Assembly (NCBI GenBank): GCA_032622095.1 | Contig: CP136066.1 | Coordinates: 150,490,224-150,554,223 of the forward strand | Reading direction: 5' to 3' | Length of the DNA stretch: 64,000 bases | Source: Siphonodentalium dalli | Lineage: Eukaryota > Mollusca > Scaphopoda > Gadilida > Siphonodentaliidae | Part shown: positions 12,561 through 24,429 of the stretch, in pieces | Layout: each line of letters opens with the position of its first letter | Numbering within the stretch: the stretch's first letter is position 1 | Program-made: the position numbers and the translations under genes | Notes under the pieces: model-generated | What the model was told of the DNA's origin: nothing | Databases searched by the model: none | The model's input: only the letters and a program-made list of their open reading frames with translations

Positions 12561-13010
12561 CACAACTATGTACTTTAATCACTGGCATCCAACTTAAGGT
12601 TAATCAGTCGGATAAAAGAGCAGAGTCTACGTAAAGAAATTACGTATTTCAAATTTAGTATGTCGTATGCCACTTATATATAAAACTTAAGGCCACATGG
12701 CGATCACAATTTAAGGAAATAATCGAAGAGTCATCTCCCATATGGAGCTGAGATATAAACGCGAACTAATTACTATATGATGTATTTTTGAGTTTTGTTG
12801 AAAATCCAAAAACCGTAATTGTAACAACGGATAGGGAAAACGGCAACGATTTTTGCTCATAATTATTAAACCATCTGGGTGCCGATTGTAAAAATTATTT
12901 ATTAATATGCAATCCTGAATAGCCTGGTTTTGAGAATGTATAATAGTAATATCAGTTTACCAATTCCCACACAAGAATCGCCAATATCAACATGGATATT
13001 GACTCAATTT
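12561..13010. other. No recognisable feature
   Basis: AT-rich spacer. No gene, repeat match or strong hairpin seen. Confidence 0.4.
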
Positions 13011-13017
13011 GGATTAA

Positions 13018-13251
13018 ACGTTTCTATACTAATACTCATTGATGAATAGTTCCATTAGGGAATGTGAATATAAAGTTATATATAAACTTATTATTTTAAC
13101 ATTTCCCTACAATAAATTGGACTCCTGCTTGCACTGTTATTATCTGTCGTCTGCTTATTTCTCGATATGAACACACCATCAGATGAATAATAGATCATTC
13201 CAATGTATAATTTTACAACTGAATGAGAGAATCCATTTAGTGTAGAAAGGG
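13018..13251 (+). mobile_element. MITE family E, near-complete copy
   Basis: TTAA on both sides (13014-13017, 13252-13255). Ends ACGTTTCTATACTAATACTC and the inverse of ACCCTTTCTACACTAAAT. A CCCTTT-type terminus with a TTAA target suggests a piggyBac-like MITE. Confidence 0.65.
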
Positions 13252-13829
13252 TTAATCCAGAGTCGTTCCTTGACCATTTTTTTTTTACTAAATGCTCACT
13301 GATGAGTAGTTCACTTTGGAAATGTTAAGAAAATAAGTTGTTATAGCCGTTATAAATAAATAAAGTTATGTTGAGATGGGATATCCTGCATTCGTTTGTC
13401 GTGAAAATCCGCTGAGTTATATAATTATAAGTACGAATTGCTGACGTGGTGTTGAATACAGGTGTGACAATTTGCACGTTATTGTGAAACCGAACTCTGT
13501 CTTGTATGAAAACTTACAATGCTTTAGAAAAAGAAGTGTTATGGTTCCTGTGTTTTATATTGAATATGAACACCCCCCCCCCACACCACATTCGTATATG
13601 GGGAAACAGGACTATACCCAGTAGACTTAAAAATTAAGCACTGTGTTACTGGGGCAGAATCATTTCCATGGAATGCACGAAAATACCCCTATTGCTCTAT
13701 TACTTATTGTTTAGTACTTCAACGACCGAATCTACTAGAAACCCCTGGCTCCGTATTATCAGAAATAACCTGGATTCTATGGGCATGGCATATATCTGGT
13801 CGACTTAGTCGGTCCACAATGTGAAGATT

Positions 13830-14479
13830 TTCTCATTGTCTCTGAAACAAAAGCTGACTGACTTCTGTGCACAACAATGGCATGAATCTATATATGGCTA
13901 GCTCAAACAAATTAACTTTTTATAGGTGCATCAGAGAACAGTTTACCCGACCTAAATTCCTCGGTATAGACAGCAACAATATTGTTATGCCATTAGCGAG
14001 GTTCAGGTCCAGAAAACACTGGTTTCCGATGGAAACTGTTTCCTGGACAAACACACCATACAACGGGAGACTATGCTCGTTATGTGGAGAGGGAATCGGA
14101 GAAGAATTTCATTTTATGCTAGTATGCCTAAACCCGCACGAAAGAGCTGAGATCAAGATATATAAAGACATATACTTTAAAAGACCCAGCACATTGAAGC
14201 TAACCGACCTATTTAATAGCGGTAATAAACGAACGCTTACTAATCTAGCTCTATTTATTAAGAAAGCCCAATCAATAACGATGAACTCCTGAGGCACACC
14301 AAAAAACATATACCAAACCTACTCAAACCCTCTGATTACTGACCACATATCCCACATTATGTTGTCGTGAAATTTATACATATGATGCACTACACGCATG
14401 CACAATCCGAAATATTTTGAAATTTAATATTGTGTATTTTCCACTCTATATGTCAAAATGATGACGAGTAATTCAATAA

Positions 14480-14514
<35 letters not shown>

Positions 14515-14523
14515 AATTGATTG
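13830..14523 (+). pseudogene. LINE 3' end with (TTGA)n tail
   Basis: A broken frame near 13850-13900 reads LTDFCAQQWHESIYG. A 141-codon frame (13867-14292) follows, with conserved order ARFRSRKHW, ET, WTNTPYNGRLCSLCGEGIG and EEFHFMLVC. The last parts give the C-x2-C-x8-H-x4-C motif (about 14074-14127) of LINE ORF2 C-termini. A ~190-bp 3' UTR then leads to CAATAAATTGATTGATTGAT and a TTGA tetranucleotide tail (about 14476-14523), the expected 3' terminus. The RT and endonuclease are missing (5' truncation) and a frameshift interrupts the start. Confidence 0.75.
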
Positions 14524-14704
14524 TTGTAATTCATGTATTATCAACTGTTACTCTGAGTTCATCACTCTCTTTAACACTTTTTCTACGAAATTGATTCCCA
14601 CACGCAGTTATAAATGTACATATTGGAATGACCTATCATTCATTTGGGGATGTTCAGTTAATATAAGCAGACAACATACTGTAAAACAGATAATCCAAGC
14701 GCAG

Positions 14705-14818
14705 AAGGATTCATATCCATTAGTGGGAAATGTTCAGATTATAAGTTCACATAACTCTGATAATATTATCTGAACATTTCCTAAGGGACTCGTCAATGAG
14801 TGTTGAGTAAAGAAATGG
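14705..14818 (+). mobile_element. MITE family E, left-truncated copy
   Basis: Right terminus AGTAAAGAAATGG abuts TTAA (14819-14822). The central GGAAATGTTCAGATTATAAG stem and its complement form a hairpin. The left end is missing. Confidence 0.55.
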
Positions 14819-14904
14819 TTAACCTGGTATTCATGATTCAGGGGAGTAGGGGAGGGGTGAAATCCCTATATAGAGCTACATATAGAGTGATACTTGCAAT
14901 TTAA

Positions 14905-15167
14905 CCCTAAATTTCTACACTAAATACTCACGGATGAGTGGTTGCCTTAGGAAATGTTCAGATAATAAGTTCAACAAACGAGGTTGAACTTATTATCTTA
15001 ACATTCCCCACCAATGAATATGCATGAATATTCCTCCACTTTTTTTTTATCTTTTTATCTGTCTCTCGTCTGCTCATTTTTCCAGAACGCCAATCCAAAT
15101 GAATACTATACCATTCCAAAATATACTTTTATAACTGGGTGGGGAATCTATATTTAGCAAAGAAAGG
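14905..15167 (+). mobile_element. MITE family E, copy
   Basis: Begins at TTAA (14901-14904) with CCCTAAATTTCTACACTAAA and ends CTATATTTAGCAAAGAAAGG. A central hairpin (about 14950-15005) has arms built on ATGTTCAGATAATAAGTTCA. The right TTAA has mutated to ATTA. Confidence 0.6.
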
Positions 15168-15251
15168 ATTATGAATGATAATCGGTGGTTGAGGTTGACC
15201 GTTTATAGGGATATGCATATATCATCGGAAAATTTGCAAGTCAGTCAGTTC

Positions 15252-15620
15252 AGTCTGCTCTTGTGAAAATAAGCACAATACGAGCTTATTTTGGATATCA
15301 CATTTTAAGCCCATATAGAGCGTATTTTGGATGAAATACGCTCTATATGGGCGTAAAACTAAGCCCGTATAGTGCTTATTTCAATATGAAATAAGCTCAT
15401 ATTGGCACTATACAATCTACTTTTTTCATCGAAACGACTTACCAGATTCACGGTCTTTATAATGTGTTTCCATTGCGGCCCGCGCCATTAAACTAAATAA
15501 CCGGTATGTGCTCAATGGGCTTATTTTATAAAACAAGTAAGTAAAATATGAACCCATGTGAATATTTACGCCCCATATGAACCTATTTCTATGAGGGTAT
15601 GTGGTGCATGTATCCGTAAT
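15252..15620 (+). repeat. Dispersed repeat family D, copy 3, with perfect hairpin
   Basis: Shares AAAATAAGCACAATACG and ATATGAACCCATGTGAA with other D copies. Inside, 15309-15327 and 15334-15352 form perfect 19-bp inverted arms with a 6-nt loop. Non-coding. Confidence 0.6.
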
Positions 15621-16065
15621 GACTTTCACGCACATGTCTGATTTCTCACCACACACTTAGTTGATTGGTGCTTTATTCTCATAATTTCAAATTAATATTG
15701 AGAAATATATTTACAAAGAATATGTATACACATATTATATACACACAGTCACAGGCAGACATATTTTGTCGCAGAGAATCATGATTTCGGATAGTAGACA
15801 GACTGTAGGCCCTAGTTGGATTCCTAAGCTAATGAAGTGCAATTTTTTTTCTCAATTAAATTCCCCCAGAATACACTTGTTAAACTCGTAACAATTCACC
15901 GTAATTTGAAATTAATTTCAACAGATAAGCACCATTTGAGATCAAATATATTCAATAAAAAACGACCTCTTATTCTAAAGCTTGTAGTCATTTTAGAAAT
16001 GCGCAATCCGATTTGACACAAAGTCAGACGAAATTGCCTGACAACAATTCAAAATGTACGTGATA

Positions 16066-16238
16066 CAGTAATGCCCTAAATAATCCTTAACCACAGCAGA
16101 ATTATGGGTAACTTTTCACGATTTAGTCGGAAATGTGGCTTTCCGATTAATGGCAACAAGCCATATTTCCGACTAAATCCTGAAAAGTTACACATAATTC
16201 TGCTGTGGTTAAGGAGTCGATTATTTAGGGTATTACTG
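16066..16238. mobile_element. Pogo-like foldback MITE, copy 3
   Basis: Flanked by TA. Ends CAGTAATGCCCTAAATAAT and the complement GGGTATTACTG. The arms carry TTAACCACAGCAGAATTATG and its inverse, and both arms include the GATTTAGTCGGAAAT segment. Confidence 0.75.
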
Positions 16239-16244
16239 TACATC

Positions 16245-18240
16245 TTCATATTTGAAAATCTATATTTGACCATCAAAACCTCCTATATTAATGGGCTGAT
16301 GGCCGCGGTCTAATTATTGTCTGGTATATAGCAAACGTCACAATGGCAGTTATATGGTATCATCTAGGGTAGGGCAGCTTTAAATATTTTCGAATTTACC
16401 GTTGCGTTAGCTAAACAATGCCCTGTTTTATATACCATGTGTCCAACTCATTCTTGCTGAAGATTTTACCCACCGCCGATGCTGTGCAAAGAGATTATCC
16501 GAAATGGGTGTGTTCCTTTAGAGCTGGTATATATATTGCCAACTGGAACAGATGTAATGCGGAATTGTAAAAAAATATCTTGTTATAATTTAGTATTCAG
16601 TTAATTCTAGGTTAATTCAATTAACCGACATTCTAATGAGAGCCACACAATTATATAAGCTATCATGCAATCCCTCTCCAGAGGACACGGCGTTTACCAT
16701 AAAAGGCTTGGCATGGGATAACTGTGTGTTTATAACCATACATGGCAATGATATCTCGCGCGTATTGATTCCAAAACAGTTCGAGCCGAACACACATATC
16801 CGCAGTCACCATTGGCTATTGATGTTTCGGAACTGCTGTGTGAGCCAGTTGGAAAACGTTGTATGCGTGAGAGAGCACCGGAATTCTAGTTTCAGGCGAT
16901 ATGCCCATATAAGGTGCGAGCAGATTAGCGCAAACCTTTGTATTCGAAAAGAATTCTTGGAAAAAAACTGGGCTAGTGTATTCATCGCTTTCTATTGTCG
17001 ACTTAAAGTGCATCGCTTGAACAATATATAATAATACAGGTGTAGAATAGGTTCACGGGTGCTGTTTGTATCTGTCTGTGGCGTACATATCTATTATGCA
17101 TGTTTGGGTAGGACCATGCTGATTAGTTTAAAGGGACACAATGCACTCGCAGTGTGTAAATGTGAAACATAAGAAAATGCTTGTAAAATCGTCATCACTG
17201 ACAACTTCTTAGTCGTGATGATTTTACAAGCCTTTTTTTAAAGTAAGAAGAACATGGAGAAATGTATTAACTATTGTTCTTATATTCATTATTCCATGAT
17301 ATAAGTTTCCAATAATGAAATGTCATGTGTTGAATCCACTGTTATGTGAACAAAACTGGTAGTGATCTCTCAACAGACAATGCTAATCTTGTAGTAATTT
17401 CAAATATTTTAGTCTGAACATAATTTTCAGAATGTTGTTAAAACCTTCGACTTTTTCCTATGTCTAACGTCAAGTTTTGATTAATCTTTGATATTTTTAT
17501 TTTATTCGGTAATTGCCCTGCAACAGTAATGTTCACAAAACAATGGTTTCAATATGCGACATCTCATTATTGGAGTTATATTAATAATGAAAATAAAAAG
17601 AATGTCGATCTATTTTATTATAATTTCTGTCATTTTTTTGTTTTACAGACTTTTATAAAAAATTGGTATACCGCCTAAACCTACTTCGAAAACCTCGGGG
17701 CCCTTTAAATGTGGATATAGAAAATTTTCAGGTTAGTCAGACATTAGTTCAAGCCTATAGTATAGGACTGAATGGGGGTCATTGTCGCCACAGTTTGGTG
17801 TATTTGGTACCCAGCATCTATTGGAAAAAGGTGTTTTGGGTACCCAGCTTGACCTTTGCGGTTTTATGTTATATGGATATTATCGTAAATCATAAAATTA
17901 TATCGTCGAACACAAGTAAATATTAGTCAGAAATATCAATTTTAAAGATGAGTACTGTACCCATGCACAATTTGATGGCATGCGATATTTCTTCAACAAA
18001 TGTGTACTCAAAACATTGCAATTGTTAAGCTGAGTACCCAAAACAAAATGTGTTCCGTGCACAAAATTTAAGCGTTCTGTGCTATTCTTTTCCTGATATG
18101 GTACAATAAAGAGCGTTCATATACATTTCATTAACTTTTTTTTATCTAGTAATCAAAGGAGTGTTCCAAATAAAAATAACAGCGTTCAGTTTGCGGGATT
18201 TTCCGAAGGAGTGAAGGTCTGCATCTGAATATAAATTAGT
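16245..18240. other. Mostly featureless; one hairpin
   Basis: The only clear structure is an imperfect inverted repeat at about 17185-17232 (GCTTGTAAAATCGTCATCAC and an inverse lacking three bases). A 131-codon frame at 16636-17031 has no recognisable motif. At 18070-18118 two GCGTTC boxes lie 41 bp apart with TTCCTGATATGG between them. Confidence 0.45.
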
Positions 18241-18242
18241 TT

Positions 18243-18399
<157 letters not shown>

Positions 18400-18524
18400 C
18401 TGCTCATACATGTCAACAACAATGGCAGCACAAACTCAGAGGAAAATATGACGTAAAAACATCGCGTTTGGATTCAGTTACATGTGCCAAATAGGGAGGA
18501 ATAATGTGAATAGGATTGTATGAT

Positions 18525-18810
18525 GTTATATATGTTATAATGTGTATAGGATTGTATGGATTTTATATGTTATAATGTGTATAGGATTGTATGTATGTTA
18601 TAATGTGTATAGGATTGTATAGATGTTATATGTTATAATGTGTATAGGATTGTATGGGTGTTATATGTTATAATGTGTATATGATTGTATGTATGTTATA
18701 TGTTATAATGTGTATAGGGTTGTATGGATGTTATATGTTATGATGTGTATATGATTGTATGGATGTTATATGTTATAATGTGTATATGATTGTATGGATG
18801 TTATATGTTC
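18525..18810 (+). repeat. Minisatellite, ~33-bp unit, about 8-9 copies
   Basis: Tandem units built on TTATAATGTGTATAGGATTG followed by TATGGATGTTATATG, with small length and base variation between units. Confidence 0.9.
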
Positions 18811-19329
18811 AAAAATAAGGTGACGAAAGCAAATTGTTATTTCTTACAAACAGTTGTAGGATCTTACAAAGAAAACTCTACATAGTATTGATCCTTGAAT
18901 AAGCTATATTCCATTTAAACTTGCTGTGCTGTGTACACTTTGTTCGACTTATTTGTAAGCTAACTCTTGTTAATCATTTAGCCATTGAAATGAAATAAAA
19001 CCTACGTTTCAATTCTCGATTCGACTGACACAGTGCTTTTCAAATCGAACCCACGAGTGAACCGAGGCGAACATAAAATGAATTGCAATCATTCATGCTT
19101 ATCTACAATTCAATGTCAAGGCCGTCTCTTCTGAGAGTGCATGTGTAATGGGCCTGGTGTAATAGGTATAAATACATATAAAAACTACATTAACGGATTA
19201 GTTTATTCAGTGATGTGTATAGGGGATTTGATCTAATTAAAACACCGTATGACCAAGACTGCATATATCAGCCAAGAATGACGATATGGAAAATCCACAA
19301 TGGCGAATGTGTTTTTTTTTATTTCTTAA

Positions 19330-19724
19330 AGGTACTCAATCCGACCAGAGGATCCTCATATCATCGAGATACAACAACAACATTTTTTTCAAAATACGCT
19401 TTAGTTATCAGAATCGTGTTATTTATCACCATTTTGTTCGACGAAATATCGCCGTATTATAACTCGAGTATTCACGAAATTCGGTCGTATTACCACTTGT
19501 TTTTAGAGTTATCCATCTTCATCCGCAATTTTTACCGAGACCACCCATTTGACGGCGTGTTTCTGGGCCACAAATAATTGAAATAACAGAATTAACAAAT
19601 CGATATCTGATCAATCTGAGCGTTGATGGGTAAGTTCCTCGACTCGAATCAAATATTTTTTGCCCCCCCCCCCCCAAAACCAAAGAAATAGTAATTTAGG
19701 GGTGTTTAATCGGATTGAGTACCT
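19330..19724 (+). mobile_element. MITE family B, copy
   Basis: Left TTAA (19326-19329), then AGGTACTCAATCCGACCAG; right end CGGATTGAGTACCT followed by TTAT, one base off the target. The right arm has a 13-C run. The 120-codon frame at 19215-19577 runs into the element and is not a gene. Confidence 0.75.
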
Positions 19725-19800
19725 TTATGATTAGGGCGATAAAGGATATATAATGCAGCCGTGTATACATTAATTCTTGTTATTATACATTAGATTTATG

Positions 19801-20342
19801 GACATATTGGCTGCGGACACACGTATCACAGTAGCGATGACATAGTAGGTGTGACAATTTATGACGGTGGAGTTTGGTTACAATTGGTCGTCATAATTAA
19901 TATGCCACAGATAGCCATGTCGCCCGCTGCATATTCGCACAATGAGTCCTCCAAAGTTCGTTATAATCAGCCTTTTTCTTGTTTCTGGTCCTTGTATAGT
20001 TCGCTTTGTTTATTCCAGATACTTTCTCGCAGCTGCATTTCGTCCAACAGTTCTGACACAGCTTGATAGGCCCACATGAAAATATTAGCGGAATTATGCG
20101 TAGAACTAAATAAAACAACGCAATTGGGAACTGTCTTAATACGCATTAAATTAATATAAGTGGATAAACATGAATTGAGATAATATCAACAAAACGTATA
20201 CTATGTGCATGATATGTGAGTGAACATGGCTAGCTGTGGCACAGAAATGTGACGACCAATTGTCACCAAACTCCACCATAATAAATTGTCACACCTAGTA
20301 TGCCATCGATACTGTGGTACGTGTGTCCGCGGCCATTATGAG
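19801..20342. mobile_element. Long-arm inverted-repeat element
   Basis: Arms of about 120 bp at 19801-19921 and 20225-20342, both containing GTGTGACAATTTAT, GGTGGAGTTTGGT and ACAATTGGTCGTCA in inverse orientation. The ~300-bp interior is unrecognised. A target duplication is not obvious. Confidence 0.7.
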
Positions 20343-20376
20343 TGTTAGCAGATGCTTCAGTGATTGTGAACAAATT

Positions 20377-20432
20377 CGATTTTCGCCATGTCGGGATTCG
20401 ACTCGATTCGAATCCCGACATGGCGAAAATCG
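20377..20432. repeat. Perfect 25-bp palindrome, 6-nt loop
   Basis: Arms 20377-20401 and 20408-20432 are perfect inverse complements, starting CGATTTTCGCCATGTCGGGA. It is GC-richer than its surroundings and begins 35 bp after the element at 19801-20342. Function unknown. Confidence 0.85.
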
Positions 20433-21002
20433 ACCTCGTCTAGTCCATACTGTGATGATTTTATCAGCGACATAACCACTTCGGCTATGGGTAGTCGACA
20501 CCAAATTGGTCAAACTTTTCTAATCCAAATTAAAGTAATTTAACCGAGAAAATAAAACATGAAAAGTATACTTCCAATCAACCTCATTGGTATATAAGAG
20601 CAGCGTGCCACGGACACTCGCCAGAGCTGCTAACAATTAAGATCACCATCAGTCGCGGCTTAATAGGAACGTTGGACGGTTTCAATTCAATTTAAGAAGG
20701 ATTTCTAAACACACTACCCTTGGATTTATCATCCAAAAACAGATACAACTAAAGTTTCTAAGTCGTGCAAAGAAGGCTCATGTAACTCTTCATGGCGAAA
20801 ATTTACTGGAGAAATCAAACGGTTCAATCAAACCTCTTATATTTTGAATCATTCATTCATCGGCTTATCTAACTCAATGGTATAAGTCGTTGGCACCTTG
20901 TTTCCTTCTCTTCTCAGTGTGCGTATAATAGCTATATATATACATTATATACTACATAAACGAATCAATTTTCTCGGTGTGTACTTATGTATAGGGGATT
21001 TT
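20433..21002. other. No recognisable feature
   Basis: No gene or repeat recognised. Confidence 0.4.
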
Positions 21003-22736
21003 CTAGTCCAAGTCTCTTGTACTAAAACCAGCTAAGATATTGGGATGGAGATGCTGGTATTTAGTCCGAGATCCTCCCGTATGGTCTCTTATGACACGAG
21101 TTACGCCCAGGATCAGCTGTGGCGGGAATCTGTGGTGTATTTTACTCGATTTACCTAACAAATCAATACATGATGCTATATACATCGGAAAGAGAGACAT
21201 CTTATGGTCATAATGGTGTATAATAACCTAACTTTAATGTTAAATTACACATAGAATATACCGGTTGATTGCCACAAACATCGCTTTTTTTCTCTGTTTG
21301 TTTACGTTTTAACTGAAAGCCGAAGTGGTCCGAATCACTTCGGCATAATCCGGAGTTTGTTTTGGGTATACTAGTTTCCGTTTATATATATAGCGCGGGG
21401 TTTTCCGAACAAAATGGCGAAAGCCGATCGCCCCAAAGTCCAGTTTCCTATGTGCTTTGAGAACAATTCCCGCACTAAAAACTTAATGACATAATGGAGG
21501 ATCATCAGAACGGTAGTTTTGTTGACAATTTTCGCAAGCAACTTGTCAAAATTGGAGCAAATTAGAACTCTTGTGTCTGACTTGCCATGTGTGTGAGTTT
21601 CGTCCATGTGCATTTTGACTTTTGTGTTGATAAAATAATAGGAGAACCGAATCACACAGTTTCGAAATATAGTTCTTCCGTTTTAGTGGGACTTTTCAAA
21701 CGTACGGTTCAAAATTTATACAAATTTTGTTTGATTTTTTGTGTGCTTAAAGGTACTCAACCCGATAAAACTCCTCTCAATTACTATTTCAATGGCTTCG
21801 GGGGTCAAAAATATTTGATTCGAGTCGAGGAAGTCACCCATCAAAGCTCAGATTTGTTAGATATCGATTTTAGAAATCTATTATTTTTCATTATCGGGAA
21901 TACTATCTGGCCCAGAACTCAGTCAAAAGTTATTCATCCTTGTCTGTTTGAATAGATTTGGAGTACACATCCAGAGCAGATTACGGCAGTTATTAGTACT
22001 GATCTCGAGAACATAACAAATTTGAAAAATCAATATCTAATAACTCTGAGCTTTGTTTGATGGGTTCCTCGACTCGAATCAAATATTTTTTACCCCCAAA
22101 GCCAAAGAAATAGTAATATAGGACCCTCTGATCGGATTGTTGTTGTTGGAATCTGTTGAGATGGGGACCCTCTTTACGGGTTGAGTACCTTTAACAAGAG
22201 CAGTATATTGCTCTGTTCGCTTAGTATATATCTTAATTTCGTGGAAGTCCACCAAATGTTGGTGAAATGTAGCGCCATATTTATGTAGCGCCATGTTTAC
22301 TTAATCTATTTATTTTTTATTTATTGACACACATAATTACGATTACAATGGAGAATTCATCGTAATTTGCATGATTAGTCGAAAATCTACGGAATATTTA
22401 CAACGGAAAATGCCGAACGCAGGTCGCGAGGTCAACTGAATTCGCATACTTTTAAAAATTTGTAAACAGTGCGGTAATTGTCTCTTTTCACATTAAATTA
22501 CCGCTTTCAATTCACAACTGATGTGGGTTTCAGATCAAATAGCATGTCTTCTGCGGAAAATATCCGTTTATTGTCGCAATTGTGATATTTTATTTCATAT
22601 AATTGTGGTTTTATTTGAGCGGGTCATTAACGCTTAACTCGTGTCATAAGAGACCATACGGGAGGATCTCGGACTAAATACCAGCATCTCCATCCCAATA
22701 TCTTAGCTGGTTTTAGTACGAGAAGACTTGGACTAG
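21003..22736. repeat. Inverted ~104-bp repeat pair spanning 1.7 kb
   Basis: 21003-21106 and 22631-22736 are near-identical inverted copies, both containing CCAGCTAAGATATTGGGATG on one strand or the other. The left copy lies in a plus-strand frame open to about 21217 (LVLKPAKILGWRCWYLV...), unrecognised. A family B MITE lies between the copies. This may be a transposon with long TIRs or two captured copies of one repeat. Confidence 0.6.
21751..22190 (+). mobile_element. MITE family B, copy
   Basis: Flanked by TTAA (21747-21750, 22191-22194). Starts AGGTACTCAACCCGATAAAA and ends GGGTTGAGTACCT. Inner arms carry TTGATTCGAGTCGAGGAA and its inverse. Confidence 0.8.
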
Positions 22737-23162
22737 GGATTTTCTTGTGTTTATAAGATATATACGACTCGCATATATCAGCCACCGAGAATCCGAGACG
22801 CATGACGAAATGGAAAATCCACAATGGCAAATGCGTTTTAATACTCTAAATGATATTATGATATACACGTAGTCTATACACTATTCACATTTCTTACGTT
22901 TGGGTGGTTAATGATATAGTATTCGGAGATGTGCCTGTGGTCGTGTACACGGATACGTGATAGTATACTGATTATGTTCGGACAGATTTGACACGAAATT
23001 AGTATTTTTCCACCAAGAAAATAAAAAAAATAAAAACTGTTCTTCCAAAACAATATCATTCGTAACAGCCATATGCCACATAGACTCACGGAAATCGGAA
23101 CCAACATAGGTAGCATTTTCCCCAGAATAATTTGCGAGAACATAATTAAGGATTTTCTTTAA

Positions 23163-23517
23163 AGGGACACTGTACCCAAATCCTGTCATTTATGGGGCAA
23201 TCTCCTACTATATATACTTAACAGAAACTATCCAATAAATGAATTAATGTGAGTCAAGAATGAGAGTAAAATACAATAATGTACACAAAGAACCACGTAT
23301 AACAACCTGCTAATTATAACGAAAATGGGTAAAATGATTAAGCCATTTACTAATTATCATAATAATTACCATGTTGTTTTACATCGTTCATAGAGTACAT
23401 GGTTTTTTTTTTTTGCACTCAGAATCACAGACTCAAACTCATTCATTTGTTGCATATTTTCTGTTGAATAGAGTAATATATGCCCCATAAATTGCTGGAT
23501 TTAGGTATAGTCTCCCT
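23163..23517 (+). mobile_element. MITE family C, copy 1
   Basis: TTAA at 23159-23162 and 23518-23521. Ends AGGGACACTGTACCCAAATC and its approximate inverse GGATTTAGGTATAGTCTCCC. Homologous to 27638-28472. It holds the empty TTAA (23338-23341) where family A inserted in that copy. Confidence 0.75.
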
Positions 23518-23519
23518 TT

Positions 23520-24429
23520 AACCGTTTCTATACTAAATACTCATTGGTGTAGTTCCTTTAGAAATGTTTATTAAGTTCAGCATTTTTGGCTGGATTTAAG
23601 CAAAACTTGCGTCTGCCCCTTAAATACTTGTGTACGTGGTGGCAGAGATCAGGCCAGCGTAACAGGGGACGGAACTCGAGCACATGAATCTCGTGAAGGG
23701 GATATTTCGTATAGTTATCGACCCATCTTATTCCTCCTTCCATGTGACATATATATATAGGCACAATTTGTAAGTTAAAATGAGCCATGTCGGTTGAAAC
23801 AAAACAGTCAAACTTGGGTAGTATATTGAGAACCATAATAATTCTAGAAGTTATAGTTAATCTTTATTCTCGTCGAATTATTTAGATGTTCACGTGATGT
23901 CTTCGCTGTGTCTACATAGAATGGCGTCAATGTCGTTAATTGCAATTAATTTTCATTTTAGTTCCCAAGTAAGCGAAAAGGCACGAATTATCTACCAAGA
24001 TCAGGCTTTATATACTCTCACAAAACTCGTTAAATTCATATGAATTTTCCAGCTCATCGCAGAGGTGATAAAACGCTCTTTATGCATATCATGTCAGACA
24101 GAGACTAGTAATTAACGCTCTTTATTATACGAACAATCTGAATTCTTTGAAGATTGCAAAGTGCACTGCTCATCTGACGGCTAGATACTGTACCAATGAA
24201 TACTGGTTTCAATTCTTTGAAAGTATTAATACAACTGCATACTATGATGACACCTATATAAAGATGTACGAATGCATGAAATTTTCCACAGGTCATTATT
24301 TTCCTCGGAAGTTCAAAAGTGAAAAAAAAACGGTGCACTGCTTGCGTACTCAGAGCACCAGTTAGAAAATTTAGTGAACAAATTTGCACGCGCATGTTCA
24401 GAGTTTGGACTTACAATTATCAGCCTCAA
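23520..24429. other. Fragments of family E and paired AGAGCGTT boxes
   Basis: 23521-23580 repeats the family E start (TTTCTATACTAAATACTCAT). Inverted AACGCTCTTTAT boxes occur at 24072-24083 and 24114-24125, exactly 42 bp apart. Nothing else recognised. Confidence 0.4.

Noticed and set aside
16636-17031. 131-codon plus-strand frame
   Set aside because: No family motif and an opposite-strand frame of similar quality; no promoter or splice support.
19215-19577. 120-codon plus-strand frame
   Set aside because: Most of it translates a family B MITE that is non-coding in its other copies.
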